A stretch of DNA of 64,000 bases, taken from assembly GCA_017745115.1 (NCBI GenBank), contig JAGIAA010000001.1:124001-188000 (forward strand). Direction: 5' to 3'. This DNA comes from Sphingobium sp. (GTDB taxonomy: Bacteria; Pseudomonadota; Alphaproteobacteria; Sphingomonadales; Sphingomonadaceae). Shown here piece after piece: positions 51,061 to 61,260 of this stretch (position 1 is the first letter of the stretch; each line of letters opens with the position of its first letter). The notes under the pieces were generated by a model that saw nothing but the letters and a program-made list of their open reading frames with translations, was not told the DNA's origin and searched no databases. A program made the translations under genes and the position numbers.

Positions 51061-54000
51061 TTAGAGCGAGACCTTCGCGCCCATCACGAGACGCCGGCCG
51101 ATCAGATCGAACAGGCCGCCATTGGCCTGCACAGCGTTGTTGCCGAACGTCGCCCAATAAGGGGTGATCGGAGGCGACTTGTCGAACAGGTTGGTGACGT
51201 TGAGGAAGACCTGCAGATCCTTGCCGCCCAGTTCGAAATTGTAGGAGAGATTGAGGTCCACATAATAGACGGCCGGAACGCGATTGTGGCTGATCACGCT
51301 CACACCGGGTGTGGGCGCCGTCGCCGCTGTCTTGGCAGGGTTATTCTCGTTCTTGCCGGGCGAGATGTAACGGCCCTGCACGAACATCGAGAACGGACCG
51401 TTGCGGTAGTTCAGATTGCTGGTCAGCTTGAACCGCGCATAGGGATAGGCCGCGCCGGTCGATGCCTCGATACCGGTCTGGCCGGCGCGGTCGATCGTCG
51501 CGGGATTGGGGTTGGCGACCGTGGGCGCGCCCGTCTCCGAACGCTCGATCAGCCAGCTCGCGAAGGCACGGCCCGAGATCGACTCCTGGCCACCGCCGAA
51601 CAGCTTGAGGCTGGTCCGGTAGCTGGTCTCCAGGTCGAGGCCGGACACCACCGACTTGTTGATGTTGACGTAGACGTCGCCGACCAGAGTGAGCGCCTTC
51701 GTGTTCGGGTCGCGCGTGACGAGTGCGCAATATTGCGTCTGCCCTGCATCGCAGTTGTTGACGACATTCTGCGTGCCGACCTGGCCGATCGCGTCCTTGA
51801 TCTTGATGCGATACCAGTCGAGCGATACCGAGAACCCACGGAAGAACTCGGGCTGGTAGACCGCGCCCACGGTGAACGTGTCCGCAAGCTCCGGCTTCAC
51901 CGCCGGATTGCCGCCCGAGAAGCGTGTGATGAAGACCGACGGTCCGTTGGGATTGTTGGCATCCTTGAACATCGGATCGTTGACCGTCGCGGCGCCGCCG
52001 GTGATGTCGAACCGCTCGGACAGGTTCGCGGCTCGGACGTCGCGCGAATAGGTACCGCGCAGGCGCAGGCCCGCGCCGACCGTCCAGTTGAGACCGCCTT
52101 TATAGGCCCAGATCGCCCCGGAGCCGGTATACTCCGCCCAACGCGCCGAGACGTCGAGGGTCAGATCCTCGATCAGCGGGGTCCTGGCAATCAGCGGGAT
52201 CAGCACTTCGCCATAAGCTTCCTTCACGCTGATCGAGCCGGCGATGTTCGAGACCTTGGAGAACTGGGTGAACACGGTGTTGGCGCAGTCGCCGCCGGCC
52301 GGGACGCCCCGAAGACCATAGGATGTGGCCTGCGCCGAAGTCGGGCACGGAAATGCCGTCCTGCCCGCCGCCGTCAGCGTGTGATCGCTGGCTTTATTGC
52401 CCGGATCGCGGACGATCTGGTGCAGCGTTTCCTTGCGATAGCTGCCGCCGAACGCGACCGTGACGGGACCTGCGCCCCAGCCCTTGAACAGCTCGCCATT
52501 CACAGACAGCTCGAAAATGTGCTGCTTCATGGTCATGATGTTGATCTTGGGGCCTTCGGTCACATAGCTGTCCTGCTCCCCGGTGTAGCCGCCGTTGGCG
52601 AAGAACAGCGGCGTCGTGATCGACTGGCCGATGTCGTAGCCGATCACATAGTCGACGGCCCCGGGTGAGGCGTTACCTCGGCCGAACAGGTTGATCGGCT
52701 GGCAGCCCGGAAACGCCGCGGCACCGGCGGCGACCGTCGAGACGCGGCAGACGATCTGCCCGCTGCTGTTCTTGACGGCGTCGACAGCCGCATAGATGCG
52801 GTCGACACGGAGGCCGTTCTGATAGGCCGTGCGCTTGCTGAAGCCGTACTGATAATAGCCTTCGACCTTCCATCCGTCGAACATGCCGCCATTATTGGAG
52901 ATGTCCCAGTCGAAGCCGGCGGTAGCGGAGTTCAGGATCGTCTTGTCCCAGATCTTGTAGTCCGCGCCGAGGTCGGCGACGTTGCCCACGCGATTGAGCT
53001 GGAAACTCGCAATATTGTTCGTGCTCATGATCTGGCGGATATTGTCCGGCAGATAGGCATTGTCCTGGAAGATGGTGATCGTCGTCGGCGCGCCGGTCAT
53101 CAGGCCGCGCGGCGTATTGTAGCTGCTCGTCGTCTTCCGGCCGCGAATGAATTGCGCGAACAGCTTGAGATTGTCGGCCACCTCATAATCGCCATAGGCG
53201 AAGAGGCTGCTGCGCTCGAAGTCGGGCTGCAGCGTGTTGATGTCGCCCGTGCCGACATCGTCGCCGCTGCCGCCACCGGTGATCGACTGGCGTGCGGTTG
53301 CGGCACCGCCGACGATCCTCGGCGGCGCAGTGCCGACGGGCGCGATAAAGCTCACATTGCCTTGCGAGGCCAAGCTGAACTGTGACGCTGTGCCGTCCTT
53401 GTTGAACTTGTAGCCGTACAGCGGCGAACTCACCGGCACGGAGATGATGCCGTCGAAGGAGGCATTGGCCGAAACGACGTTGGGCTTGATGTAGAGGATA
53501 CCGCTCGGGTCGGCGATCGTGCCCCAGCTCTGGTACCAGTTGCGGCCGGCATAGCTGTGAATGCCCTGTTGCTCGAACTTCTCGGCCGAGAGGATGATGT
53601 GGCCGCGGTCGCCGATCTTGAAGCCCCATGTCGCGGACACCTGGTAGTTGGCGCCGTCATTCCGCGTTGTCTGCCCCCACTGGCCGGCGACTTTGAGGCC
53701 TTCGAAATTGGTGTTGAGGATGAAGTTGGTGACACCCGCGACGGCGTCCGTGCCGTAGGCCGCGGATGCGCCGCCCGTCACCGTCTCGACATTGCTGATC
53801 AGCGCCTCGGGGAAATTCGAGATGTCGACGCCGCCGAAGGCCGTCGCGGAGATCATGCGGCGTCCGTTGAGGAGCACGAGCGTGCGGTTGACGCCCAGAC
53901 CGCGAAGATTGAGGCCGCCGGCGCTGCCCGAGCCGAAGAAGGCGTTCGCCGTCTGGGTGGTGTTGCCATAGAATTGCGGCAGCTGGCTGAGGCCCTCGAC

Positions 54001-54237
54001 GATGGTCGACGGCGCCATCTGCTTCAGCTCGACCGCCTGGACGGCCGTCACCGGAACGGGCGTGCTCATGCCGGGGCTCAGCTGGATGCGCGAACCGGTG
54101 ATCACGATCGCTTCGGGTTCGGAACCGGCCGCCGGCGCCTGCGCCATGGCGGGCGCCGCCGCAACCAGACCGATCAGGCTCGCGGACGCGAGGATGGAGC
54201 GGCGCAGTGGTGCGCCGCCGGCGACGGATAGTGACAT
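51061..54237 (-). CDS. TonB-dependent receptor (large, 1058 aa)
   Basis: A signal peptide (ILASASLIGLVAAAPAMAQ) is followed by a TonB box region EAIVITGSRIQLSPG, the plug (GLSQLPQFYGN, LNLRGLGVNRTLVLLNGRRM, VETVTGGASAAYGTDAVAGV) and a C-terminal barrel. The plug follows the form seen in many large sphingomonad and xanthomonad receptors for plant-derived carbohydrates or aromatics. The barrel end LIGRRLVMGAKVSL lacks the terminal aromatic, ending in Leu. The 288-bp gap to frmA (50773-51060) holds only a direct repeat GTCAGGACCCG and no gene. Confidence 0.92.
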   Translation of the reverse strand: MSLSVAGGAPLRRSILASASLIGLVAAAPAMAQAPAAGSEPEAIVITGSRIQLSPGMSTPVPVTAVQAVELKQMAPSTIVEGLSQLPQFYGNTTQTANAFFGSGSAGGLNLRGLGVNRTLVLLNGRRMISATAFGGVDISNFPEALISNVETVTGGASAAYGTDAVAGVTNFILNTNFEGLKVAGQWGQTTRNDGANYQVSATWGFKIGDRGHIILSAEKFEQQGIHSYAGRNWYQSWGTIADPSGILYIKPNVVSANASFDGIISVPVSSPLYGYKFNKDGTASQFSLASQGNVSFIAPVGTAPPRIVGGAATARQSITGGGSGDDVGTGDINTLQPDFERSSLFAYGDYEVADNLKLFAQFIRGRKTTSSYNTPRGLMTGAPTTITIFQDNAYLPDNIRQIMSTNNIASFQLNRVGNVADLGADYKIWDKTILNSATAGFDWDISNNGGMFDGWKVEGYYQYGFSKRTAYQNGLRVDRIYAAVDAVKNSSGQIVCRVSTVAAGAAAFPGCQPINLFGRGNASPGAVDYVIGYDIGQSITTPLFFANGGYTGEQDSYVTEGPKINIMTMKQHIFELSVNGELFKGWGAGPVTVAFGGSYRKETLHQIVRDPGNKASDHTLTAAGRTAFPCPTSAQATSYGLRGVPAGGDCANTVFTQFSKVSNIAGSISVKEAYGEVLIPLIARTPLIEDLTLDVSARWAEYTGSGAIWAYKGGLNWTVGAGLRLRGTYSRDVRAANLSERFDITGGAATVNDPMFKDANNPNGPSVFITRFSGGNPAVKPELADTFTVGAVYQPEFFRGFSVSLDWYRIKIKDAIGQVGTQNVVNNCDAGQTQYCALVTRDPNTKALTLVGDVYVNINKSVVSGLDLETSYRTSLKLFGGGQESISGRAFASWLIERSETGAPTVANPNPATIDRAGQTGIEASTGAAYPYARFKLTSNLNYRNGPFSMFVQGRYISPGKNENNPAKTAATAPTPGVSVISHNRVPAVYYVDLNLSYNFELGGKDLQVFLNVTNLFDKSPPITPYWATFGNNAVQANGGLFDLIGRRLVMGAKVSL

Positions 54238-54358
54238 AGGAACCTCCCCCTATTGTGATCTGCTGTTCACATTTGTTCTCAGCTATCAGCGGGGGATGCC
54301 GCCCTGTAGGGCCGCTTTGGCAAATCTGAATAAGACCAGTGGCCGGAAAGGGGTGGGT

Positions 54359-55843
54359 TTACGCGCCTGTTGCAGCGCCGGCACAGTGGCCGAGGTGCTC
54401 GCGCACGAGCGCGGCGAGGCGAATGACGGCCGGCTCGATCTCGTGCTCCAGCGTCGAACCAAAGCCCAGCACGAGGCCCGACTGGCGCGGCCTGTCCACG
54501 AAGCAAAGCGAGAGGGATTCGATCTTCACGCCGATGGCATGCGCTGCAACCGCAATCGCCATATCATCCGTACCGGGCGGCAGGGAGACGACGACACGCA
54601 GGCCCGCATCGGGCGCGTGCTCGAGCTCGGCGACGCCCTTCATGTGCGTCTCGAGCGCGTCGAGCAGGATCGTGCGGCGCTGGCCGTGGACAGTCCGCAA
54701 CTGACGCAAATGGGTTGCGAGAACGCCCGTGGCGCTGAGACGCGCCATGGCGAGCTGGGTCGAGATCGGCGCCTGCGGCACGGCAAGGCTGTGCGCTTTC
54801 TCGAGCAGCTCCGGTGGCAACAGCAGATAGCCAAGCCGCAAGCCCGGCGCGAAGGGCTTGGACAGGCTGCCGATCATCAGCACACGGTTTTTGCGCGAGA
54901 GCGAATAGCAGGTCGGCAGCGGCCGCGAGGTGAAGCGGAAATCGCCGTCGAATTCGTTTTCGATGATCCAGCGGCCGTTGCTGTCCGCCCAGTCCACAAG
55001 GCCGCGGCGGCGCTCCAGCGACAGGCAGGCGCCGGTCGGCACGGCGTGCGACGGCGAAACGAAGGCGACATGCGCGTCAGGCGCCCTCTCCAGCGCCTTC
55101 TCGAAATCCATGCCCTGCTCGTCGATCGGCGCGCCCACGACTTCGAAGCCGTATTTGGGCATGCGCATGCGCACAAACGGATAGGCGGGATCTTCGAGTA
55201 TGGCCTTGCTGCCGGGCGCCCGCAGCAGCTCCAGCGCATGATCGAAAATCTGCACCGTGCCCCCGATGACGACAATCTGGTCCGGGTCGCAGCGTATGCC
55301 CTTCATGGCACCGAGATAATCGACGATCGCGTCGCGCAGCGGCCGCTCGCCGAACGGATCGCCGTGGAAGATCTCGCAGATCGGATGATCGCGCAGGACG
55401 CCCGCGATATGGCGGTTCCAGTCGGTCCAGGGAAACAGGTCCACCGCCGGCATGCCGGGCGCCAAAGGCATCTGATAGTGGCGCAGGTCCATGAGGTCGA
55501 TGCCGGACTGCGTCGGCCGCTGGCGCGGCGCCCGCGATGCCGGCGCGCCGCCTTCGGGAATGAAGTCCTCGGGGATGCGCTCGGACACGAAAATGCCCGA
55601 GCCCGCCTGCGCATAGAGATAGCCCTCGGCGATCAGCCGCTCATAGGCCTCAACGGCGGTGGTGCGGGAAATACCGTGATCGCTCGCGAGCTGGCGGGAG
55701 GACGGCAAGCGCAGCCCGCGGCGCAGACGCCCGTCGATGATCGCCTGCCGGAAATAGGCGACGACTTGCGATTGCAACGAAAGTTCGCCGTGCCTGTCGA
55801 GCGCCAGGCTGCCCCAAAGCGGGTGCACCATTGCCCGCGTCAT
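54359..55843 (-). CDS. MocR-type regulator (GntR winged helix fused to PLP aminotransferase domain)
   Basis: 494 aa. The N-terminal GntR domain (QVVAYFRQAIIDGRLRRGLR, LPSSRQLASDHGISRTTAVE) is joined to a fold-type I aminotransferase domain with GGTVQIFDHALELL, ENEFDGDFRF (Asp that binds the PLP pyridine N) and the Schiff-base Lys in GSLSKPFAPGLRLGY. GGGAGGGGCAA sets the start at 55843. MocR proteins control vitamin B6, GABA or amino sugar genes. Its target here is not clear; the large receptor upstream is a possibility. Confidence 0.9.
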   Translation of the reverse strand: MTRAMVHPLWGSLALDRHGELSLQSQVVAYFRQAIIDGRLRRGLRLPSSRQLASDHGISRTTAVEAYERLIAEGYLYAQAGSGIFVSERIPEDFIPEGGAPASRAPRQRPTQSGIDLMDLRHYQMPLAPGMPAVDLFPWTDWNRHIAGVLRDHPICEIFHGDPFGERPLRDAIVDYLGAMKGIRCDPDQIVVIGGTVQIFDHALELLRAPGSKAILEDPAYPFVRMRMPKYGFEVVGAPIDEQGMDFEKALERAPDAHVAFVSPSHAVPTGACLSLERRRGLVDWADSNGRWIIENEFDGDFRFTSRPLPTCYSLSRKNRVLMIGSLSKPFAPGLRLGYLLLPPELLEKAHSLAVPQAPISTQLAMARLSATGVLATHLRQLRTVHGQRRTILLDALETHMKGVAELEHAPDAGLRVVVSLPPGTDDMAIAVAAHAIGVKIESLSLCFVDRPRQSGLVLGFGSTLEHEIEPAVIRLAALVREHLGHCAGAATGA

Positions 55844-55976
55844 TTGCCCCTCCCGGCACCGCAAATCCGAGCATTTCCGGGCAATGCGGCGCCCTGTAAC
55901 TCGGACAATATGGCCATATGGCAATTTTGTGAATTGGAATTCGGCCGCAGGGAGAACCGAATTGGGCAAGCGCGCG

Positions 55977-56678
55977 TCAGCCGTTCCCGGCTTCGGCCTC
56001 CATCGCCTCGCGATCGAGAATGACCACCGCCCGCCGATCCGGCAGGTCGATGATGCCCGCCTGACGCAGCCGCGTGAGCTGGCGGCTCACCGTCTCGATG
56101 GTGAGCCCGAGCAGATCGGCCATTTGCTGGCGGCTGAGCGGCAGGTCGAAGCGCTGCACGCCCCCTTCCCCGCTGCCGCAAGTCGAATCCGCAAGACGCT
56201 GCGCCATTTCGAGCAGGAATGTCGCCACCCGCTCGCCTGCACTCTTGCGCCCAAGCAGCAGCATCCAGTCCCGGGCGCGGTCCAGCTCGTTCAGTGTGCG
56301 CTTGAGGAGCTTATGCTCGAGCTCTGGATGCTCGCGCGCGAAATTGTCGAAGGCCGCGCGCGGGAACAGGCAGACCCGCGCGTCGCTCAATGCCGTGACG
56401 CTATGCTGCGTCGTCTCGCCGAACGGCCGCCCGATGAAATCCGACGGATAGACGACGCCGACAATCTGTTCGCGCCCGTCCGCCGTCGAGGCCGAGAGCT
56501 TCAGCACGCCGTCGATGACGTTGGCGACGAGCGAGCTGTCGTCCCCTTCCCACATCAGCGTCTGGCCGCGTTGCACGTCGACGCGCCGGCCGATGCGATT
56601 GAGCGTTTCCAACTCGTGCGGCGTCAGCGACGAGCAGATGGCGCGATTACGGATGACACAGGATTGGCAGCTGTCCAC
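55977..56678 (-). CDS. FNR/FnrL-like oxygen-responsive regulator
   Basis: 233 aa from a GTG start. N-terminal Cys cluster CQSCVIRNRAICS plus a central Cys in ARVCLFPRAAF gives the four ligands of an oxygen-sensitive [4Fe-4S] cluster, as in FnrL. The cyclic-nucleotide-type beta barrel, a dimer helix and a C-terminal helix-turn-helix (LSRQQMADLLGLTIETVSRQ) follow. The E..SR in ETVSR is the FNR-type contact for TTGAT half sites. Part of a longer frame overlapping the next gene; the GTG start avoids this. Confidence 0.85.
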   Translation of the reverse strand: MDSCQSCVIRNRAICSSLTPHELETLNRIGRRVDVQRGQTLMWEGDDSSLVANVIDGVLKLSASTADGREQIVGVVYPSDFIGRPFGETTQHSVTALSDARVCLFPRAAFDNFAREHPELEHKLLKRTLNELDRARDWMLLLGRKSAGERVATFLLEMAQRLADSTCGSGEGGVQRFDLPLSRQQMADLLGLTIETVSRQLTRLRQAGIIDLPDRRAVVILDREAMEAEAGNG

Positions 56679-56731
56679 GGTCCGCTGATAACGCAGCGCG
56701 GCGGCGCTTCCAACCCTGTCCGAGACGTCCC

Positions 56732-57340
56732 TTAGTAGCCCACCGTGAAGCGCGCATTCTTGTGCTTCGGGCTTTCGATCTCGTCGAGCATCGCGATCGC
56801 GAAGTCCTCGTAGCTGATCGAGCTCTTGCCGTCGGCGGCGGTAAGCAAAGTCTCGTCGCCAAGACGGAAGCTGCCGGTGCGCTCGCCCGGGCCGAAGAAC
56901 ATGGCGGGCGACAGGAACGTCCACTCGAAGTCCACGCCCGCCTTGAGCTTGTTCAGGAACTGGCGGGCCGGCTCGGCTTCGACCTTGATGAAGTCGGGAA
57001 AGCCGGGCGTGTCGATCAGCACGTCGCCTGCCTCGGTCTTGAGCGATGCAGCGCCGCCCACGATCAGCAGCCACGCGCCGGACTTGCGCGCCACCGCGAA
57101 GGGCGCCTCACTGTCCAGTTCCTTGAACGGCATGGACAGGATCACGGCATCGTGCCCCGCGACCTTGCCGGCCATGTCGTCGGTGTCATTGATGTCGGCC
57201 GTGACCCAGGTCACGCCGTCGCGGGCTTCCTGCGTGCCGGCGTGGCGCGAAATTCCGGTGACCTCGTGGCCGCGGCTCAGCGCTTCGGTGACGAGGCGCT
57301 GACCGGCATTACCGGTGGCGCCCATGATCGCGATCTTCAT
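56732..57340 (-). CDS. NAD(P)-binding NmrA/SDR-a5-like protein
   Basis: 202 aa. The Rossmann motif IAIMGATGNAGQRL is at the start, followed by VTWVTADINDTDDMAGKVAG and ILSMPF, then LLIVGGAASL. No Tyr-x-x-x-Lys catalytic pair is found, as in NmrA-type redox sensors and some flavin reductase/YwnB-like proteins. It is 53 bases upstream of the FNR-like gene on the same strand and may be cotranscribed with it. Confidence 0.84.
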   Translation of the reverse strand: MKIAIMGATGNAGQRLVTEALSRGHEVTGISRHAGTQEARDGVTWVTADINDTDDMAGKVAGHDAVILSMPFKELDSEAPFAVARKSGAWLLIVGGAASLKTEAGDVLIDTPGFPDFIKVEAEPARQFLNKLKAGVDFEWTFLSPAMFFGPGERTGSFRLGDETLLTAADGKSSISYEDFAIAMLDEIESPKHKNARFTVGY

Positions 57341-57431
57341 GGCTTACTCTCCCTCTCCAGAGAACGCTCGGCGCGCGCCGTTGCGAACAGACGAGATCGT
57401 TTGGAAGCAAACGGGTGCGATGACAAGGGTG

Positions 57432-57479
57432 AACAAAAAGACGCCAGCTCGACCGACCGTGCGAGACGGCCGAGCTGGC
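57432..57479 (-). terminator. Rho-independent terminator of the 680-aa TonB receptor gene
   Basis: On the minus strand GCCAGCTCG and CGAGCTGGC form a 9-bp stem followed by TCTTTTTGTT. A second hairpin, GCGTCCGG/CCGGACGC at 57486-57509, lies between it and the stop at 57519. Confidence 0.8.
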
Positions 57480-57518
57480 GCGAGGGCGTCCGGTCGCGGT
57501 CCCGGACGCGGGCTGTCC

Positions 57519-59561
57519 CTAAAATTTGAACGTAGCGCCCACCTTGAGCGAGCGCGGCTCAAGCACGCGGCTCATGCGTCCCTCGACCGGCGCCGTGTCG
57601 AACGAGGGGATGTACGCTTCGTAGAAATAGGTCATGTCCTTGTCGCGGCTGTCGAGGACATTGCTGACTTCAGCATAGATTTCCGCCGGGCCGATCTCAT
57701 AGGCGCCCCGCAGGTTGACGACATTGCTGCCCTTGTCGCGCTCGCTATTGTCCTCGATCAGCGGATAGGGGCCAAGGTGCCGCAAGCGCGCAGAGAACTT
57801 CCACTTGTCCTTGATGATCGAGACACCGATCTGGCCAGCATTCTCGAACGCATTGGGAATGTGGTCGCCATTGTCGTAGCGCGAGTGGCTGCCGGTATAG
57901 TTGCCATCGATGGCGATCCACGGCGCCGGACGCCAGAACATCGTGAACTCATAGCCGTGGCGTCGGCTCGCACCGGTCGGCTCGACAGCGTTGGAATCGC
58001 CGACGAACTTCAGCTCGCTGCCAAGATCCAGCCACCAATAGGTCGCCGTCACCGTCAACTTGCCAAACTGGAAGCGCGCGCCGAGTTCCTTGCCGGTGCC
58101 GGCGACCAGCACCGGAACGGGCGTCGCGGTGACAGCGCCGCGCACGTCGTTGGAGTGAAAGCCCCTGCCCCAGTTGGCATACAGCTCGACCTGGGGCGTG
58201 ATCGCCCAAGCCAGCGCGATCTTCGGCGAAACCAGCGTGTCCTTCCCCGAGCCGACACCCAATGCCGTCGCCTCGGCATCATTGGCCTTCACGTTGAACC
58301 AATAATGATCGGCGCGCAGCCCGCCGATGACGCGCACGCCCTTGATCGGCTCAACGCTCACTTCGCCGAAGCCCGCGAGCGATCCCTCGGTCACATGATA
58401 GGCGCCGAAGCTATCCGCGAAAGTGCGGTTGATCGTGTGATAGACACCGACATTGGGGATATGGTCGATCTGACCCTGGCCGCCGAGCGTCAGCTTGATG
58501 TCGTCAGTCAGATCCCACCATTTTTCGCCATTGAGCTGGTAGATCCAGCGCCGGTCGAACTGACGGATCTGGGCGCTGGTCCCATCCGGATTGGCGTAGG
58601 TCGGGTTCGAGTACATCCACCAGTTGTAGAACTGCACCGACGCATTGACCTTATAGTCCATGCCCTTGAGGTTCGCGGCGCCGATGAGGCGCGTCGTCAT
58701 GCCCTTGGCGCTCGGATCGGGCGCGCAGAACACGTCCTTGCAGATCGACGAGCCTTCGATGCGCTCCGGAATCTGCTCGGTCGGATTCCAGGTCGCATGA
58801 TAGCCTTGAAGCGATACGGAGAGCTCGGAGCTCCCGACCGGCTGGCTGTATTTGATGAAGCCGGATTCGTGACGCAGCTCCTCATGCTCCTCCCACGGAC
58901 CATTGTAGATCTTGCCCTGGGCCGCAAAGGTCAGGTTCTTGTCTTCGCCGAGGGAAACCGTGCCGCCGCCGGCCACGCGGCCATAGCCAAAGGAGCCGCC
59001 TTCGGCGGCGATCCAGGGCCGATCGAACTTGTCGACCGTCGAGATGTAGGCGGCGCCCGCCATGGCGAAGTCGCCACCGTCTGCGCGGTAAGGGCCCTTA
59101 CGGAAATCCTCTCGCCCCACAATCTCCGGAATGAGGCCGTTTAGGTCGAGATAGCCCTGGCCGTGGCCATGGGTGCGGAAATTCATCTGCACGCCATCGA
59201 TATAGGTCGTGAAGTCCGATCCATGATCGAGATTGAAGCCGCGCAGGAAGTACTGGTTGGCCTTGCCCGAGCCGCTGTGCTGGGCGGCGATCATGCCGGG
59301 CACCGCTTCCAGCAGCTCTGCCACCTTGACGAGCGGCCGCACGAGCAGGTCCTGCCCGCTGATGCTGCCTTCGCTGGCCGCGCCCGCAACACCGATCTTG
59401 TTCTCACCCCGCCCGAAGACGATGATCGCGCTCTTGTCGTCGTCATTCGCGCCGGCATCGGCAGCCGGCGCCGCACTTTCCCCACTTTGCGCTTCCTGTG
59501 CATGCGCGGCGACGGGCCAGATGCACGCCATCGCAAGAAGCGCCCCCATTGTAATCCGCAT
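57519..59561 (-). CDS. TonB-dependent receptor (680 aa)
   Basis: A signal peptide (MGALLAMACIWPVAAHAQ) is followed by a short acidic stretch (AGANDDDKSAIIVFGRG), the plug (VAELLEAVPGMIAAQHSGSG, QYFLRGFNLDHGSDFTTYID, with a His-rich RTHGHGQGYLD) and a barrel ending RSLKVGATFKF with the terminal Phe. The His-rich plug loop is a feature also seen in copper/zinc and siderophore receptors. The CadC-like gene upstream on the same strand is 162 bases away and may regulate it. Confidence 0.92.
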   Translation of the reverse strand: MRITMGALLAMACIWPVAAHAQEAQSGESAAPAADAGANDDDKSAIIVFGRGENKIGVAGAASEGSISGQDLLVRPLVKVAELLEAVPGMIAAQHSGSGKANQYFLRGFNLDHGSDFTTYIDGVQMNFRTHGHGQGYLDLNGLIPEIVGREDFRKGPYRADGGDFAMAGAAYISTVDKFDRPWIAAEGGSFGYGRVAGGGTVSLGEDKNLTFAAQGKIYNGPWEEHEELRHESGFIKYSQPVGSSELSVSLQGYHATWNPTEQIPERIEGSSICKDVFCAPDPSAKGMTTRLIGAANLKGMDYKVNASVQFYNWWMYSNPTYANPDGTSAQIRQFDRRWIYQLNGEKWWDLTDDIKLTLGGQGQIDHIPNVGVYHTINRTFADSFGAYHVTEGSLAGFGEVSVEPIKGVRVIGGLRADHYWFNVKANDAEATALGVGSGKDTLVSPKIALAWAITPQVELYANWGRGFHSNDVRGAVTATPVPVLVAGTGKELGARFQFGKLTVTATYWWLDLGSELKFVGDSNAVEPTGASRRHGYEFTMFWRPAPWIAIDGNYTGSHSRYDNGDHIPNAFENAGQIGVSIIKDKWKFSARLRHLGPYPLIEDNSERDKGSNVVNLRGAYEIGPAEIYAEVSNVLDSRDKDMTYFYEAYIPSFDTAPVEGRMSRVLEPRSLKVGATFKF

Positions 59562-59723
59562 TATGATTCAATCCCTTTGCCCGAGGCGGCAGCCCCTCGA
59601 TCGGTCCATGTCTCCCTGATCGATCGTCGGCTAAGGATGGGCGGTTTTCCCGCAAGTTATGAACGGTTGAGGAAATTTGGTGTAACGTTACAGCCGCGCA
59701 AGATCGGCGGCCGGCCCATGACG

Positions 59724-61013
59724 TCAGTTGCCGGCGGCTCCGGGCCCCGATGCGCCGTTGACGCCGTCCCACATGCCCTCGGCCGTACGCGGGCCAGCGG
59801 CGATGAGCGTGCCGCGCAGATTCTCGTCACCCACGCCATCGACGGCGAACAAGGCTTCGAAATAGCCGTCCTTGCCGACCTTCTCGAGCTTGTCGAGCAT
59901 GGCCGGGTTGTTCACGATGTCGGCGGCCTGCAGCAAGGCGGGATCGCGCGTGCCGGCGATGATGAGGATGCGGTTGCCGCCGGGGCCGGGCAGCATGGCG
60001 ACATAGGCATAGTTCCGCCGTGCCGTCTCGCCGTCCTCCGGCGGATCTGCGACATAGACCTTGCCGGTCTTGGTATCGATGAGTTCGTCGAAACTGCCGC
60101 CATAATCGAAGCGCGAATTGGCGAAGACCGGCTGTTGCAGCAAGCCGAACCCGCTCATCAGCCCGACATAGATGATGTCGCCGCTCTTGAGATCGACGGG
60201 CGTCAGCTTGGAGGATGGGACGACCGGCACGGTATGACGGCTGCCGAGCCCCGGCGTCACGATCGGCATGACCGACCTCAGCGCATAGGCCGTGCTGACC
60301 GGCAGATAATAGAGATTGAGGTCGACCAGCTTGTCACGCAGGTCTGGCCGGTCCATCAGCAGCGCGTCGAGATCCTCGCGCGAATTGACCGCATATTCGC
60401 GCACGAGGCGTGACGGATCGGCACCGGCCTTCTCGCGCTCGCCCATGATGTAATAATCGCCCGGTACGATGGTGAGCGTCCGCTTGCTGTCGACAAAGGG
60501 CGCCCAGACCGCTGACGCGCGCACCGCACCCAGGCCGTCATTGCCTTGCCAGAGCTGCACTGCTGCCAGAGTCATCGCCATGCCAATGACCAGGCCGGCG
60601 AGCACAAGCAGCCACGTCGCCGGCCGCCGCACGACCGAGCCGCCCCCAGCTGCAAGCTCCAGCTCTTTCTCTTCCTCGACCTCGTCGGGCGCGACGAAGC
60701 GGAAGCGATAGTCGCCCTTGGGCAGCGTCAGCCGTTCGGTCTCGGCGGCACCCAGCGTCCTATAATAATCGTCCAGCTTCTTGCGCAGCCGATGGACGTA
60801 GACGCGCACCGACGCATCGACGAGTAAGTCCGCCTCGGATTTACCGAAGACGTCGCTCGCGACCTCGACCTCCTTGGGGCTCTCGCCACGCAATGTGCGC
60901 TCGAGCAGATAGTCGAACAGCCGGAGCAGCATGCGCGAACGGCCGAGACCCCCGGACGCCTTGATGCGTTCGGCGGCAGTAGACAATCGCTCGAGTTCGT
61001 CGGTTTCGGCCAC
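59724..61013 (-). CDS. CadC/ToxR-like membrane-bound one-component regulator
   Basis: 429 aa. An N-terminal OmpR-type winged helix (RMLLRLFDYLLERTLRGES, VDASVRVYVHRLRKKLDDYY, PKGDYRFRFVAP) is followed by an acidic linker, one membrane helix (WLLVLAGLVIGMAMTLAAV) and a periplasmic sensor domain of about 280 residues with no family I recognise. The design is that of CadC/ToxR: DNA binding inside, sensing outside. Its neighbours, a TonB receptor and a periplasmic PQQ dehydrogenase, suggest it senses their substrate. Confidence 0.83.
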   Translation of the reverse strand: MAETDELERLSTAAERIKASGGLGRSRMLLRLFDYLLERTLRGESPKEVEVASDVFGKSEADLLVDASVRVYVHRLRKKLDDYYRTLGAAETERLTLPKGDYRFRFVAPDEVEEEKELELAAGGGSVVRRPATWLLVLAGLVIGMAMTLAAVQLWQGNDGLGAVRASAVWAPFVDSKRTLTIVPGDYYIMGEREKAGADPSRLVREYAVNSREDLDALLMDRPDLRDKLVDLNLYYLPVSTAYALRSVMPIVTPGLGSRHTVPVVPSSKLTPVDLKSGDIIYVGLMSGFGLLQQPVFANSRFDYGGSFDELIDTKTGKVYVADPPEDGETARRNYAYVAMLPGPGGNRILIIAGTRDPALLQAADIVNNPAMLDKLEKVGKDGYFEALFAVDGVGDENLRGTLIAAGPRTAEGMWDGVNGASGPGAAGN

Positions 61014-61260
61014 CCGCTCCGTCCAGTTCCTTCATGCTCTCGCTTCGGAGCGCAATACTCGCCCCTCTATCAACAGGACTGTCATAGAGCGACCTTTAGT
61101 TTGGAATGAGCACTTCGACGGTGCAACGATTGCAGAGCGAATGAAATTGCGCGGGCCGGGTCGCTCGGCTAACCTGAATTGGTCAAGGAAAGCGAATCTG
61201 TTCTCGCTTCCAATATGAAAATCGCCATACAAGGGCGCAAATAGTTGAGGGGATTTCTGG
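61014..61260. promoter_or_regulatory. Divergent promoter region, CadC-like gene and PQQ dehydrogenase gene
   Basis: 247 bp between divergent genes with no open frame of merit. It is less GC-rich than its surroundings and must hold both promoters. No clear long palindrome was seen; a purine-poor GATTTCTGG directly precedes the dehydrogenase ATG, so its ribosome site (TTGAGGGG) is at about 61246-61253. Confidence 0.5.

Noticed and set aside
57315..59144. A 609-codon open frame on the plus strand opposite the 680-aa TonB receptor
   Set aside because: Antisense shadow of the receptor; no ribosome site or recognisable domain.
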